NCBI RefSeq assembly: GCF_900116645.1
Contig: NZ_FPBO01000003.1
Location: 298,702 to 362,701 of the forward strand
DNA length: 64,000 nt
Reading direction: 5' to 3'
Source of the DNA: Pseudoduganella namucuonensis
Lineage (GTDB): Bacteria; Pseudomonadota; Gammaproteobacteria; Burkholderiales; Burkholderiaceae_D
Shown: piece after piece, positions 25,443 through 32,689 of the stretch
Layout of the letters: each line of letters begins with the position of its first letter
Numbering within the stretch: the first letter of the stretch is position 1
The notes under the pieces: model-generated
Database searches by the model: none
What the model saw: the letters and a program-made list of their open reading frames with translations, nothing else
Told to the model about the DNA's origin: nothing
Translations under genes and position numbers: made by a program

Positions 25443-26350
25443 CGATCGAAACGCTGACGCGCGCCGAGCTAGGCGCCGGTATGGCTGCGGACGGGATTGT
25501 GCTGCAGACGGGCGTTTTCGCGGTGCAACTGCAAAGCGCCATCCCTAGCGTCGTGAACGGCATTCACCAACTGTACGGTAATTACCCCCTTCTGCCATCC
25601 CATGCCTTCGCTGATTTTCACTTACGTTTGGTGCAATCGGGAGGATTACGGCGCTGGCTGCGGCCGCAGGTCGATCTGTTGTACGACGGTGTCACAGTCT
25701 TCAAGCCGTTGCCGCTGGCGCAAGCCTTTCCCATGTTCGAATGGGGCTTGAACTGGTGCGTGGCGAACCGGGCGCATAGCTACCTGATTGTCCATGCCGC
25801 CGTGCTGGAGCGCGATGGCCGTGCCGTCATCCTACCTGCGCCGCCCGGCTCAGGCAAGAGCACCCTGTGCGCGGCGCTGGCGCATCGGGGCTGGCGCTTG
25901 TTATCGGACGAGCTGACCTTGATACGGCTCGCCGACGGCTTGGTGCAGCCGCTGCCTCGCCCGGTGAGCCTGAAGAACGCGTCGATCGACATCATGCGCG
26001 CCTACCTTGGGAAGGCGGAACTGAGCCCGCCGGTGGCCGGTACCGGCAAGGGCACGGTGGCGCACTTGCTGGCGCCGCCAGCCAGCGTTGCACGCGGCGC
26101 CGAGTGCGCCCGTCCCGGGTGGGTCGTGTTCCCGCGCTACCAGGCTGGCGCCTCTTCGACGTTAGAGGCGTTGACCAAAGGGCAGGCGTTCATGCAGGTG
26201 GCAAGTAATTCCTTCAATTATAGTGTGCTGGGGGCGCGCGGCTTCGACGCGCTGGCCGGGGTGATCGGTGCGGCCGATTGCTACCGCTACACCTACAGCA
26301 TGCTGGACGAGGCGGTCGCGGCCTTCGACCAACTGGCGGCGCGGTCATGA
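25436..26350 (+). CDS. HprK-related kinase A
   Basis: The 304-residue protein has the HPr kinase-like core: His120 in LIVHAAVLERDG, a P-loop APPGSGKSTL (138-144) and SDELTLIRL behind it. The N-terminal 100 residues are unlike classical HprK, and the local context has no HPr or sugar PTS gene. It matches the HprK-related A family, which travels with a PqqD-like protein and a nucleotidyltransferase. It presumably phosphorylates a Ser/Thr or another hydroxyl on a peptide or small molecule; the substrate is unknown. It overlaps both neighbours (7 bases upstream, ATGA downstream). Confidence 0.87.
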   Translation: MLTIETLTRAELGAGMAADGIVLQTGVFAVQLQSAIPSVVNGIHQLYGNYPLLPSHAFADFHLRLVQSGGLRRWLRPQVDLLYDGVTVFKPLPLAQAFPMFEWGLNWCVANRAHSYLIVHAAVLERDGRAVILPAPPGSGKSTLCAALAHRGWRLLSDELTLIRLADGLVQPLPRPVSLKNASIDIMRAYLGKAELSPPVAGTGKGTVAHLLAPPASVARGAECARPGWVVFPRYQAGASSTLEALTKGQAFMQVASNSFNYSVLGARGFDALAGVIGAADCYRYTYSMLDEAVAAFDQLAARS

Positions 26351-27465
26351 GCGGGGCGCCGCTCGCCGTGCTGGCCTTCCGCAACCCCGGCCGCTTGGCC
26401 GGACTCGGCATGCCGGAGTGGGACCTGTTGCTGCGCCAGAGCGCGGCCGCCAACTTGCAGGCCCGCTTGTATTACCTGCTGGAGCAGCGCGGCGACTTGG
26501 CGCGTATCCCGCCTCAGGCGCGCGAACACTTGCTGTGGTCGCGCGCCTTGGCCGAGCGCCACCGCCAAGCGGTGCACTGGGAAGTGGCGACGATACGCCG
26601 CGCACTGGTAGACATCGAAGCGCCGCTGATCCTGCTGAAGGGGGCGGCGTACGCCTTGGCCGGCCTGCCACCCGCAGCAGGCCGCCTGTTTTCGGACATC
26701 GACATCTTGCTGCCGCGCGAGTGCCTGGGCGAGGCCGAGGCGGCGCTGATGCTGAACGGCTGGGCCTCCAGCCACCAGGACGCCTACGACCAGCGTTATT
26801 ACCGGGAGTGGATGCACGAGCTGCCGCCGATGGAGCATATCCAGCGCCAGACCACGATCGACGTCCACCACGCGATCCTGCCGCGCACGGCCCCGGTTCA
26901 TCCTGACCCGGAGCGGCTGCGCGCCGCCGCGCGCGCCATCCCCGGCCTGCCGGACGTGTGGGTGCTGGCGCCGGCGGACATGGTGCTGCACAGCGCCACC
27001 CATCTGTTCTTCGACGGCGAGTTCGACAACGGCCTGCGCGACCTGGTGGACATCGACGGCCTGCTCCGCCATTTCGGCGGCCAGCCCGGCTTCTGGCCCG
27101 AGCTGGCCGCGCGCGCGCGCGCGCTGCAGCTGACGCGGCCCCTGTTCTACGCCCTGCGCTACACGGCGCTGCTGCTGCACACGCCGCTGCCGCTCGAGGT
27201 GGACGAGGCGCGCGCGGGCGGTGCCCCGGGCCCGGCGCTGCTGCGCCTGATGGATGCGCTGTTCAGCCGGGCGCTGCTGCCCAAGCACGCCAGCTGCGAC
27301 GACCGCTGGACCGGCACCGCCCGCTTCCTGCTGTACCTGAGAGCCAACTGGCTGCGCATGCCGCCGCTGCTGCTGGCGCGCCATTTGTTTCACAAGGCCT
27401 TCCTGTCGCCCAGGGACAAGAAGGAGGCCACGCCCGTGCCGGAGCCGGACGACGGGCAGAATTGA
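26347..27465 (+). CDS. Nucleotidyltransferase-fold protein of the HprK-related system
   Basis: The 372-residue protein belongs to the NTP_transf_5-like branch of nucleotidyltransferases. It carries LILLKGAAYALAGLPPAAGR at 94-113 and the acidic pair FSDIDILLP (Asp117, Asp119), and WVLAPADMVLHSATHLFFDG further on. These proteins are common in peptide-modification and antibiotic-type clusters and may add a nucleotide or use NTP to activate a substrate. The ATG overlaps the kinase stop (ATGA). It completes a four-gene operon with the Tat protein, PqqD-like protein and kinase. Confidence 0.83.
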   Translation: MSGAPLAVLAFRNPGRLAGLGMPEWDLLLRQSAAANLQARLYYLLEQRGDLARIPPQAREHLLWSRALAERHRQAVHWEVATIRRALVDIEAPLILLKGAAYALAGLPPAAGRLFSDIDILLPRECLGEAEAALMLNGWASSHQDAYDQRYYREWMHELPPMEHIQRQTTIDVHHAILPRTAPVHPDPERLRAAARAIPGLPDVWVLAPADMVLHSATHLFFDGEFDNGLRDLVDIDGLLRHFGGQPGFWPELAARARALQLTRPLFYALRYTALLLHTPLPLEVDEARAGGAPGPALLRLMDALFSRALLPKHASCDDRWTGTARFLLYLRANWLRMPPLLLARHLFHKAFLSPRDKKEATPVPEPDDGQN

Positions 27466-27517
27466 TAAAAATTCCGTGCGTAAATTGCTACAATGGTTGG
27501 GCGGGAGGGGCGATGCC

Positions 27518-28417
27518 ATGCGACGAGCCAGCGGTTTACCGGTCACCTTGCTGTGCGCCGCCGCCGCGGGTGTCGTCTGCGCCTTGGCCGCCTCGGCGGC
27601 GCCCGGCGCCGGCCCGCCGGACGCCGCCGCGCTCACCGCCGAGGCCGCCCGTCTGGAGCACGGCGAGGGCGTGCCGCGCGACCCGGCCGCCGCCCGCGTG
27701 CTGTATTGCCAGGCCGCCCGCGCCGGCCACGCGCCGGCCCAGCACGCGCTGGGCTGGATGCTGGCCAACGGCCGCGGCGGCGCGCGCGACGACGGCGCCG
27801 CCAGCCTGCTGTTCGCGCTGGCCGCCGCCCAGGGCCACGCCCAGGCGCAGGCCATGTTGCGGCTGACCCCGCCCGACCCGGCGGCGCCGCTGCCGGCCTG
27901 CATGCTGCCGGACCTGCCGTCCACCGCGCCCGCGCCGGAGGCCCTGCTGCGCTACCGGGACGGCCCGGGGCAGCGGGTGGGCCTGCTGGTCGACCGGCTG
28001 GCGCCGCAGTTCAACATCGACCCCGAGCTGGCGATGGCCATCATCGCGGTCGAGTCGGCCTACAACGCCCGCGCGCTGTCGCCCAAAAACGCGCAGGGCC
28101 TGATGCAGCTGATCCCGGAGACGGCGCAGCGCTTCAGCGTGCGCGACGCCTTCGACGCAGAACAGAACATCCGCGGCGGCCTGGCCTACCTGCGCTGGCT
28201 GCTGGCCTATTTCAAGGGCGATGTGTGGCTGGTGGCGGCCGCCTACAACGCCGGCGAACAGGCGGTCGAGCGCCACGGCGGCGTGCCGCCCTACGCGGAG
28301 ACGCGCGACTACGTGAAGAAGATCGCCAAGCTGTACAAGAAAACCACCCATCCCTACCAACGCGATCTGCTGCCGGCGACGTCGCAGATCCCCCACCTGG
28401 AAAAACCGCGACAATGA
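27518..28417 (+). CDS. Lytic transglycosylase with Sel1-like repeats
   Basis: The 299-residue periplasmic protein has a signal peptide (VTLLCAAAAGVVCALAASAA). Sel1-type repeats follow (residues 38-110, e.g. AAARVLYCQAARAGHAPAQH and GAASLLFALAAAQGHAQAQ). The C-terminal SLT domain has the catalytic Glu in MAIIAVESAYNARALS, plus NAQGLMQLIPETA and VAAAYNAGEQAVERHGG. It cleaves the peptidoglycan glycan strand, perhaps making room for envelope machinery. ATG 27518 has GGGAGGGG upstream; GTG 27476 would add a basic extension. Its stop overlaps the flavin oxidase start (ATGA), an odd pairing. Confidence 0.88.
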   Translation: MRRASGLPVTLLCAAAAGVVCALAASAAPGAGPPDAAALTAEAARLEHGEGVPRDPAAARVLYCQAARAGHAPAQHALGWMLANGRGGARDDGAASLLFALAAAQGHAQAQAMLRLTPPDPAAPLPACMLPDLPSTAPAPEALLRYRDGPGQRVGLLVDRLAPQFNIDPELAMAIIAVESAYNARALSPKNAQGLMQLIPETAQRFSVRDAFDAEQNIRGGLAYLRWLLAYFKGDVWLVAAAYNAGEQAVERHGGVPPYAETRDYVKKIAKLYKKTTHPYQRDLLPATSQIPHLEKPRQ

Positions 28418-30027
28418 CCCCGTCCCCACTTGAACTGGCCATCAGCGAATGGCGCGCCGTGCCCGGCGTCGCCGAGATCCTCGACGGCGAACAGGCCCAG
28501 CTGGCCTACGGCTTCGACACCAGCGGCTGCGCGCGCGCGATTCCCGCCGCGCTGCGCATCGCCGGCAACGACAAGGACGACGACTGCGTGTCCGCCGTGA
28601 TGCGCATCGCCCAGCGCCATGGCGTGGCGGTGCACCCGATCAGCACGGGGCGCAACTGGGGCTACGGCACCTCCTTGCCTTCCGGCAAGGCCAGCGTCGT
28701 CCTCGACCTGTCCGGCCTGCGCGAGTTCACGCTGGACGAGGAACTGGGCGTGGTGACCTTGCAGCCGGGCGTGACGCAGGGCATGCTGGCCGACTTCCTC
28801 GACAGCAAGAACCTGCCCTTCCTGGTGCCGGTCACCGGCGCCGGCCCCAGTTGCAGCCTGCTGAGCAACGCGCTGGAGCGCGGCTACGGCGTCACGCCGC
28901 ACACCGACCACTTCGCCGCCGTCACCGACCTGGACGCGGTGCTGGCCGACGGCAGCTTGTACCGCACCACGCTGCGCGAGGCCGGCACCGAGGAACTGGC
29001 GCGGCTGTTCAAATGGGGGCTGGGGCCCCACTCGGCGCCGCTGTTCACGCAAAGCGGCTTCGGCATCGTCACCCGCATGAGCATCGTGCTGGCGCGGCGC
29101 CCCGCGTGCATCAAGGTCTGCCTGTTCAACCTGAAGGACGACGCGCTGCTGGAAACGGCGGTCGAGCGCGTGCGCGACATCCTGCGCCTGCTGCCCGGCA
29201 CCGTGGGCGGCATCAACCTGATGAACCGCCACCGCGTGCTGGCGATGAACGCGCCCTATCCGGACGGACCGCCGGACCAGCACGGCCAGATCCCGGCCGA
29301 GGTGATCGAGAAAATGGGCGGCCAGTACCAGATCGCGCCGTGGACCGGTTTCTGCACCCTGTACGGCAGCAAGGGCATGGTGGCGGCCGCGCAAAAGGAA
29401 ATCCGGCGCGCGCTGAACGGCGTCGGCACCCGCATGCTGTTCCTCAGTCCGGGCAACGCGCGCACCCTGGCGCAATTGGCGCGCTGGCTGCCGGGCGGCC
29501 TGGGCGAGCGCCTGGGCAGCACCGCCGCCACGCTGGCCAAGTCGCTGGACCTGGTGGCGGGGCGGCCCAACGAGACCGCGCTGCCGCTGGCCTACTGGCG
29601 CAACCCGGGGCCGCAGCCGCTGGACGGCCGCGATCCCGGCCGCGACGGCTGCGGCCTGATGTGGTACGCGCCGCTGGTGCCGATGCGCCCGTCCTACGCG
29701 CGCGCCTACGTCAACATGGTGACGCGGGTGGCGCGCAAGCACGGCATGGAACCGCTGCTGACCTTCACCTCCGTCAACGAGCGCCTGTTCGACAGCACCG
29801 TGCCGTTGCTGTTCGACCGCGCCCGGCCGGATGCGGTGGCGCGCGCCAAGGCCTGTTACGCGGAGTTGCTGGAGGAGGGCAGGGCCATCGGCGTGTTCCC
29901 CTACCGCGTGGGCGTGGACACGATGGCGCGCATCGTCGGCGCGCAGAAGCACTCGCACGCCTTCCACGAACGGCTGCGCGTGGCGCTCGATCCGCACGAC
30001 CTGCTGGCCCCGGGACGCTACCGCTAG
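28414..30027 (+). CDS. VAO-family FAD-binding oxidase/dehydrogenase
   Basis: The 537-residue protein has a p-cresol methylhydroxylase/vanillyl-alcohol-oxidase-type FAD domain: HPISTGRNWGYGTSLP near residue 75, VTLQPGVTQGMLADFL and VTGAGPSCSLLSNALERG. The C-terminal cap and substrate domain ends with HDLLAPGRYR. Such enzymes oxidise phenolic or sugar-like alcohols. No signal peptide is seen, so it is cytoplasmic. It is translationally coupled to the lytic transglycosylase upstream. The substrate is unknown; in this setting a cell-envelope sugar or aromatic modification is possible but unproven. Confidence 0.85.
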   Translation: MTPSPLELAISEWRAVPGVAEILDGEQAQLAYGFDTSGCARAIPAALRIAGNDKDDDCVSAVMRIAQRHGVAVHPISTGRNWGYGTSLPSGKASVVLDLSGLREFTLDEELGVVTLQPGVTQGMLADFLDSKNLPFLVPVTGAGPSCSLLSNALERGYGVTPHTDHFAAVTDLDAVLADGSLYRTTLREAGTEELARLFKWGLGPHSAPLFTQSGFGIVTRMSIVLARRPACIKVCLFNLKDDALLETAVERVRDILRLLPGTVGGINLMNRHRVLAMNAPYPDGPPDQHGQIPAEVIEKMGGQYQIAPWTGFCTLYGSKGMVAAAQKEIRRALNGVGTRMLFLSPGNARTLAQLARWLPGGLGERLGSTAATLAKSLDLVAGRPNETALPLAYWRNPGPQPLDGRDPGRDGCGLMWYAPLVPMRPSYARAYVNMVTRVARKHGMEPLLTFTSVNERLFDSTVPLLFDRARPDAVARAKACYAELLEEGRAIGVFPYRVGVDTMARIVGAQKHSHAFHERLRVALDPHDLLAPGRYR

Positions 30028-30139
30028 GCAATGTCTTGTCGAAAAACTTTACAGTGCCCCGCCGCCGGTCCGGATGTCTACTTTCTATCAATTGGGAAGT
30101 TTGATACAAATCAAGGACTTGGCGGCGGGTGGCGATCGC

Positions 30140-30155
30140 TGGCACGGTACATGCT
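30140..30155 (+). promoter_or_regulatory. Sigma-54-type -24/-12 promoter before the PEP-CTERM gene
   Basis: TGGCACGGTACATGCT matches the full -24 half of the RpoN consensus (TGGCACG), with GC at the exact -12 spacing (ATGCT instead of TTGCA). Transcription would start near 30166, giving a leader of about 45 bases. PEP-CTERM genes in some exosortase A bacteria are known to be under RpoN with the PrsK/PrsR pair. Confidence 0.7.
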
Positions 30156-30160
30156 TTATG

Positions 30161-30191
30161 TTCGGTGTGGGGAAGCAAACCAAACACCGAA
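30161..30191 (+). promoter_or_regulatory. 5' leader stem-loop of the PEP-CTERM gene
   Basis: TTCGGTGT (30161-30168) and ACACCGAA (30184-30191) form a perfect 8-base-pair stem with a 15-base loop. It lies at the predicted 5' end of the sigma-54 transcript and just before the AAGGAG ribosome-binding site. Confidence 0.6.
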
Positions 30192-30209
30192 CTAACAAGG
30201 AGAAATTCC

Positions 30210-30971
30210 ATGAAATTGATTAAAAAACTGATGCTGGGCGCCGTGGCCGCTCTGTCGATGACCGCAGCCCAGGCCGCCACTATCAACATGGGCGGCGTAT
30301 TCTGGGATCCGGACGTCAATGACTTCAAAGCGGCGTCGCTGGCCATCCGTCAGACCATCCTTCAGCCATCGGGCGAACTGACCGGCTGGGGCTATATCAA
30401 TCAGCTGAATAACAAAGGGCCGAGCGTTTTCTGCCCAGCCTGCGAACTGACTTTCCAGTTCAGCGGATTCATGCCGGTAACGTCGGGCTTCCTGCCGACC
30501 ACTGCTGGCACTGCCATTGGTTACACTGGTGGTACCATTAATGTGTACGTGCATACCCTACCCACTTCGATTGACATCTTTGATCCGGCGACCATGACCA
30601 GCGCCAACACCGGCGCAGGGTCGGGCACCAGCCTGTGGCTGCAATTGAAAGGTCACAACTTCGGTGGCACAACCTTCTCGGGCGACATTGTTACCGACAA
30701 TATGGGTAATGTTACTCTGCTGAAGGGTGGTGGCCAGTTGGACGCAAGTGGCGGTATGGCGAAAAACCAGTTTGATACCAATACCAAATCCGACTTCTCC
30801 GATATGGTGTTCAGCGTAAGCTTCACGGACATGGTTGTTCCCAACAATCCTCTGGATGCGTTTGGCACGGGTAACTTCAACGGCGACACCAAAGTGCCTG
30901 AACCAGGTTCGCTGGGTCTGATCGGCCTGGGCCTGCTGGGCGCCGCGATGGTACGCCGCCGCAAAGCTTGA
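30210..30971 (+). CDS. PEP-CTERM sorting-domain protein
   Basis: The 253-residue surface protein has a signal peptide (MKLIKKLMLGAVAALSMTAAQA) and a Gly/Thr/Asn-rich mature part with one CPAC pair. The C-terminal sorting signal is VPEPGSLGLIGLGLLGAAMV, then RRRKA: the PEP motif, a hydrophobic helix and a basic tail. It is the only exosortase substrate I see in the window and should be processed by XrtA encoded at 12650. The ribosome-binding site AAGGAG is strong. Promoter and leader features suggest high, RpoN-controlled expression. The mature part resembles no family I can name. Confidence 0.95.
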   Translation: MKLIKKLMLGAVAALSMTAAQAATINMGGVFWDPDVNDFKAASLAIRQTILQPSGELTGWGYINQLNNKGPSVFCPACELTFQFSGFMPVTSGFLPTTAGTAIGYTGGTINVYVHTLPTSIDIFDPATMTSANTGAGSGTSLWLQLKGHNFGGTTFSGDIVTDNMGNVTLLKGGGQLDASGGMAKNQFDTNTKSDFSDMVFSVSFTDMVVPNNPLDAFGTGNFNGDTKVPEPGSLGLIGLGLLGAAMVRRRKA

Positions 30972-31005
30972 GTCACTCCGCGGCGCCCCGCAGGGCGCGC
31001 GCAAT

Positions 31006-31036
31006 AAAAAAGAGACCTCCGGGTCTCTTTTTTTCG
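31006..31036. terminator. Bidirectional intrinsic terminator
   Basis: AAAAAGAGACC and GGTCTCTTTTTT form an 11-base-pair stem around TCC, with A-run and T-run on the two sides, between the PEP-CTERM gene and the convergent acyltransferase gene. It can stop transcription in both directions. Confidence 0.9.
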
Positions 31037-31066
31037 CCTTCCGCGCCGATCGGCGCCCATTCTCGT

Positions 31067-31714
31067 TTATTCGATGGCGATCAGGCGCTGCATGATGCCG
31101 TTAGCCTCGTGCGGCGAGAAGAAATACGGGTAAAGCGAGCGTTCCTGGTTGCCGTGCGCGGCGGTGCCGGCCAGGCGGTCGATGCGGCGGGCGATCTGGT
31201 CCAGGCTGGTCCACAGCAGGTAGCTGGGCGCGTGCACGCGCGGGTTGTCGCGCACCCCGGCCAGCTGCTCGAAGCCCAGCATGGTCTCGTAGTAGCGCCG
31301 GTGGCGGGGATTGACCTCGATGAACACGTCGGTGCAGCGGTGCAGGTGGCGCGCGTACATGAACAGCACATGGAACAGCGCCGCCAGCGTTTTCTTGGAG
31401 TTGCCGCTGCTGCCCATGGCCAGCTTGGTGATCTCGCAGACGTTGCCGCCCCGCATGCGGAACACGTCCACCACGTCCTGGTAGACGTCGTCGGCCAGCA
31501 ACCCGGACGGGCCGTCCAGGCCCAGGGTCACGGTGCCCACCGTATCGCCGTGGTCGGACGCCGACAGCGTGATGCGCTGCGGGTGGTCATCGACGCGATG
31601 GTTGCCCCGGTAGCCGCGCCAGGTGTACATGCGATTGATCAGCACGCTAGCCGATTGGCGCCCCTCCTCGGTGTCTGCCAAGCGGATGCCTAAATTGTGG
31701 TCAGTTGTAATCAC
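31067..31714 (-). CDS. FeeM-like N-acyl transferase (autoinducer-synthase fold), copy 1
   Basis: The 215-residue protein has ASVLINRMYTWRGY, RITLSASDHGDTVGTVTLGLD, GNVCEITKLAM and FIEVNPRHRRYYETMLGF. These are features of the GNAT/acyl-homoserine-lactone-synthase-like family that includes FeeM N-acyl amino acid synthase and PEP-CTERM/exosortase-associated acyltransferases. It probably moves a fatty acyl group from ACP to an amine. It shares more than half of its residues by eye with the next gene. The start is GTG 31714, with no ribosome-binding site. An extended -10 box lies just 7 bases upstream, suggesting a leaderless message. Confidence 0.82.
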   Translation of the reverse strand: MITTDHNLGIRLADTEEGRQSASVLINRMYTWRGYRGNHRVDDHPQRITLSASDHGDTVGTVTLGLDGPSGLLADDVYQDVVDVFRMRGGNVCEITKLAMGSSGNSKKTLAALFHVLFMYARHLHRCTDVFIEVNPRHRRYYETMLGFEQLAGVRDNPRVHAPSYLLWTSLDQIARRIDRLAGTAAHGNQERSLYPYFFSPHEANGIMQRLIAIE

Positions 31715-31720
31715 CGCAGA

Positions 31721-31729
31721 AATATAGCA
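31721..31729 (-). promoter_or_regulatory. Extended -10 box directly before acyltransferase copy 1
   Basis: On the left strand TGCTATATT is an extended -10 element. Its expected start point coincides with the GTG at 31714. No clear -35 or ribosome-binding site is seen, which fits leaderless translation. Confidence 0.4.
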
Positions 31730-31817
31730 GAGCTAGAAAACGAGGCGCACACGGCTGAAACGGAAAAACCGGCGGGATGGCGCAAGGAGGCGGGAGGCGG
31801 AGTGCCCTCCCGGGAAA

Positions 31818-32582
31818 TCAATCCAATTTTAACAGACGGTTGGCCAGGCCGATTTCCTCGCGGCGGGAAAGAAAATACGGATACAGCGAACGCTCGCTGC
31901 CGGGGTGGGTGCTGGTGCCGCCCAGGCGGGCGATTTCAGCGTTCACATGCTCCATGCCGACCCACAGCAGGTAGGCCGGCGCGTCCACCCGCGGATTGCT
32001 GCGCAGCTCGCCGATGCGCCGGAAGCCCAGCATGGCCTCGTAATAGCGGCGGTGGCGCGGGTTGACCTCGATGAACACGTCGGTGCAGTGGTGCCGGTAG
32101 TGGGCGTAGATGAACAGCACGTGGAACAGCGAGGCCAGCGCCATCTTCGAACGCAGCGCCGGATCGAAGGCCAGCTTGGTGATCTCGCACACCTTGCCGC
32201 CGGCGGCGCGCACGCCCTGGATGTGGTCGTGGAAGATCTCGTCGGCCAGGATGCCGGCCTCGGAGTCGATGCCCAGCGTGACGGTGCCGATCACCATGCC
32301 CTTGTCGGTGGCCGACAGCGTGATGCGGTTGGGATTGGCCTCCACCTTGTGCTTGTCGCCATAGCCGCGCCAAGCGTACATCTTGTTGATCAGCATGCTG
32401 GCCGAGCTGCGGCCGGTTTCGGTGTCGGCCACGCGGATGGCGAAATGGTCTTGCTGCATGACCACCTCGCTGCCGGCGTGCCGCTCGCCGAGCTCCGGCT
32501 CCATGCACACCACGTGGCTGCGCGGCGGCGCCGGGCGCGGCGCGGACGCCTCGTCCAGCGGGGCGGGGGGGGACTGGTCCAT
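31818..32582 (-). CDS. FeeM-like N-acyl transferase (autoinducer-synthase fold), copy 2
   Basis: The 254-residue paralogue of the previous gene has ASMLINKMYAWRGYGDKH, RITLSATDKGMVIGTVTLGID, GKVCEITKLAFD and FIEVNPRHRRYYEAMLGF. A roughly 45-residue Pro/Ala-rich N-terminal extension is absent from copy 1. ATG 32582 has GAGGAG at ideal spacing, so the longer frame to 32630 is rejected. The two copies are 103 bases apart, and copy 2 has its own good initiation signals, unlike copy 1. Likely role: ACP-dependent N-acylation. The acceptor is unknown. Confidence 0.85.
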   Translation of the reverse strand: MDQSPPAPLDEASAPRPAPPRSHVVCMEPELGERHAGSEVVMQQDHFAIRVADTETGRSSASMLINKMYAWRGYGDKHKVEANPNRITLSATDKGMVIGTVTLGIDSEAGILADEIFHDHIQGVRAAGGKVCEITKLAFDPALRSKMALASLFHVLFIYAHYRHHCTDVFIEVNPRHRRYYEAMLGFRRIGELRSNPRVDAPAYLLWVGMEHVNAEIARLGGTSTHPGSERSLYPYFLSRREEIGLANRLLKLD

Positions 32583-32689
32583 GGGGTTTTCTCCTCGACG
32601 GTATGGGACGCGATACAGCGGGCTGATCAATATGCTAGCACCAGCCCAGCCGTCCCGCCAGCGGCGAAAGTGTTTCCCGCGCCACGAGC

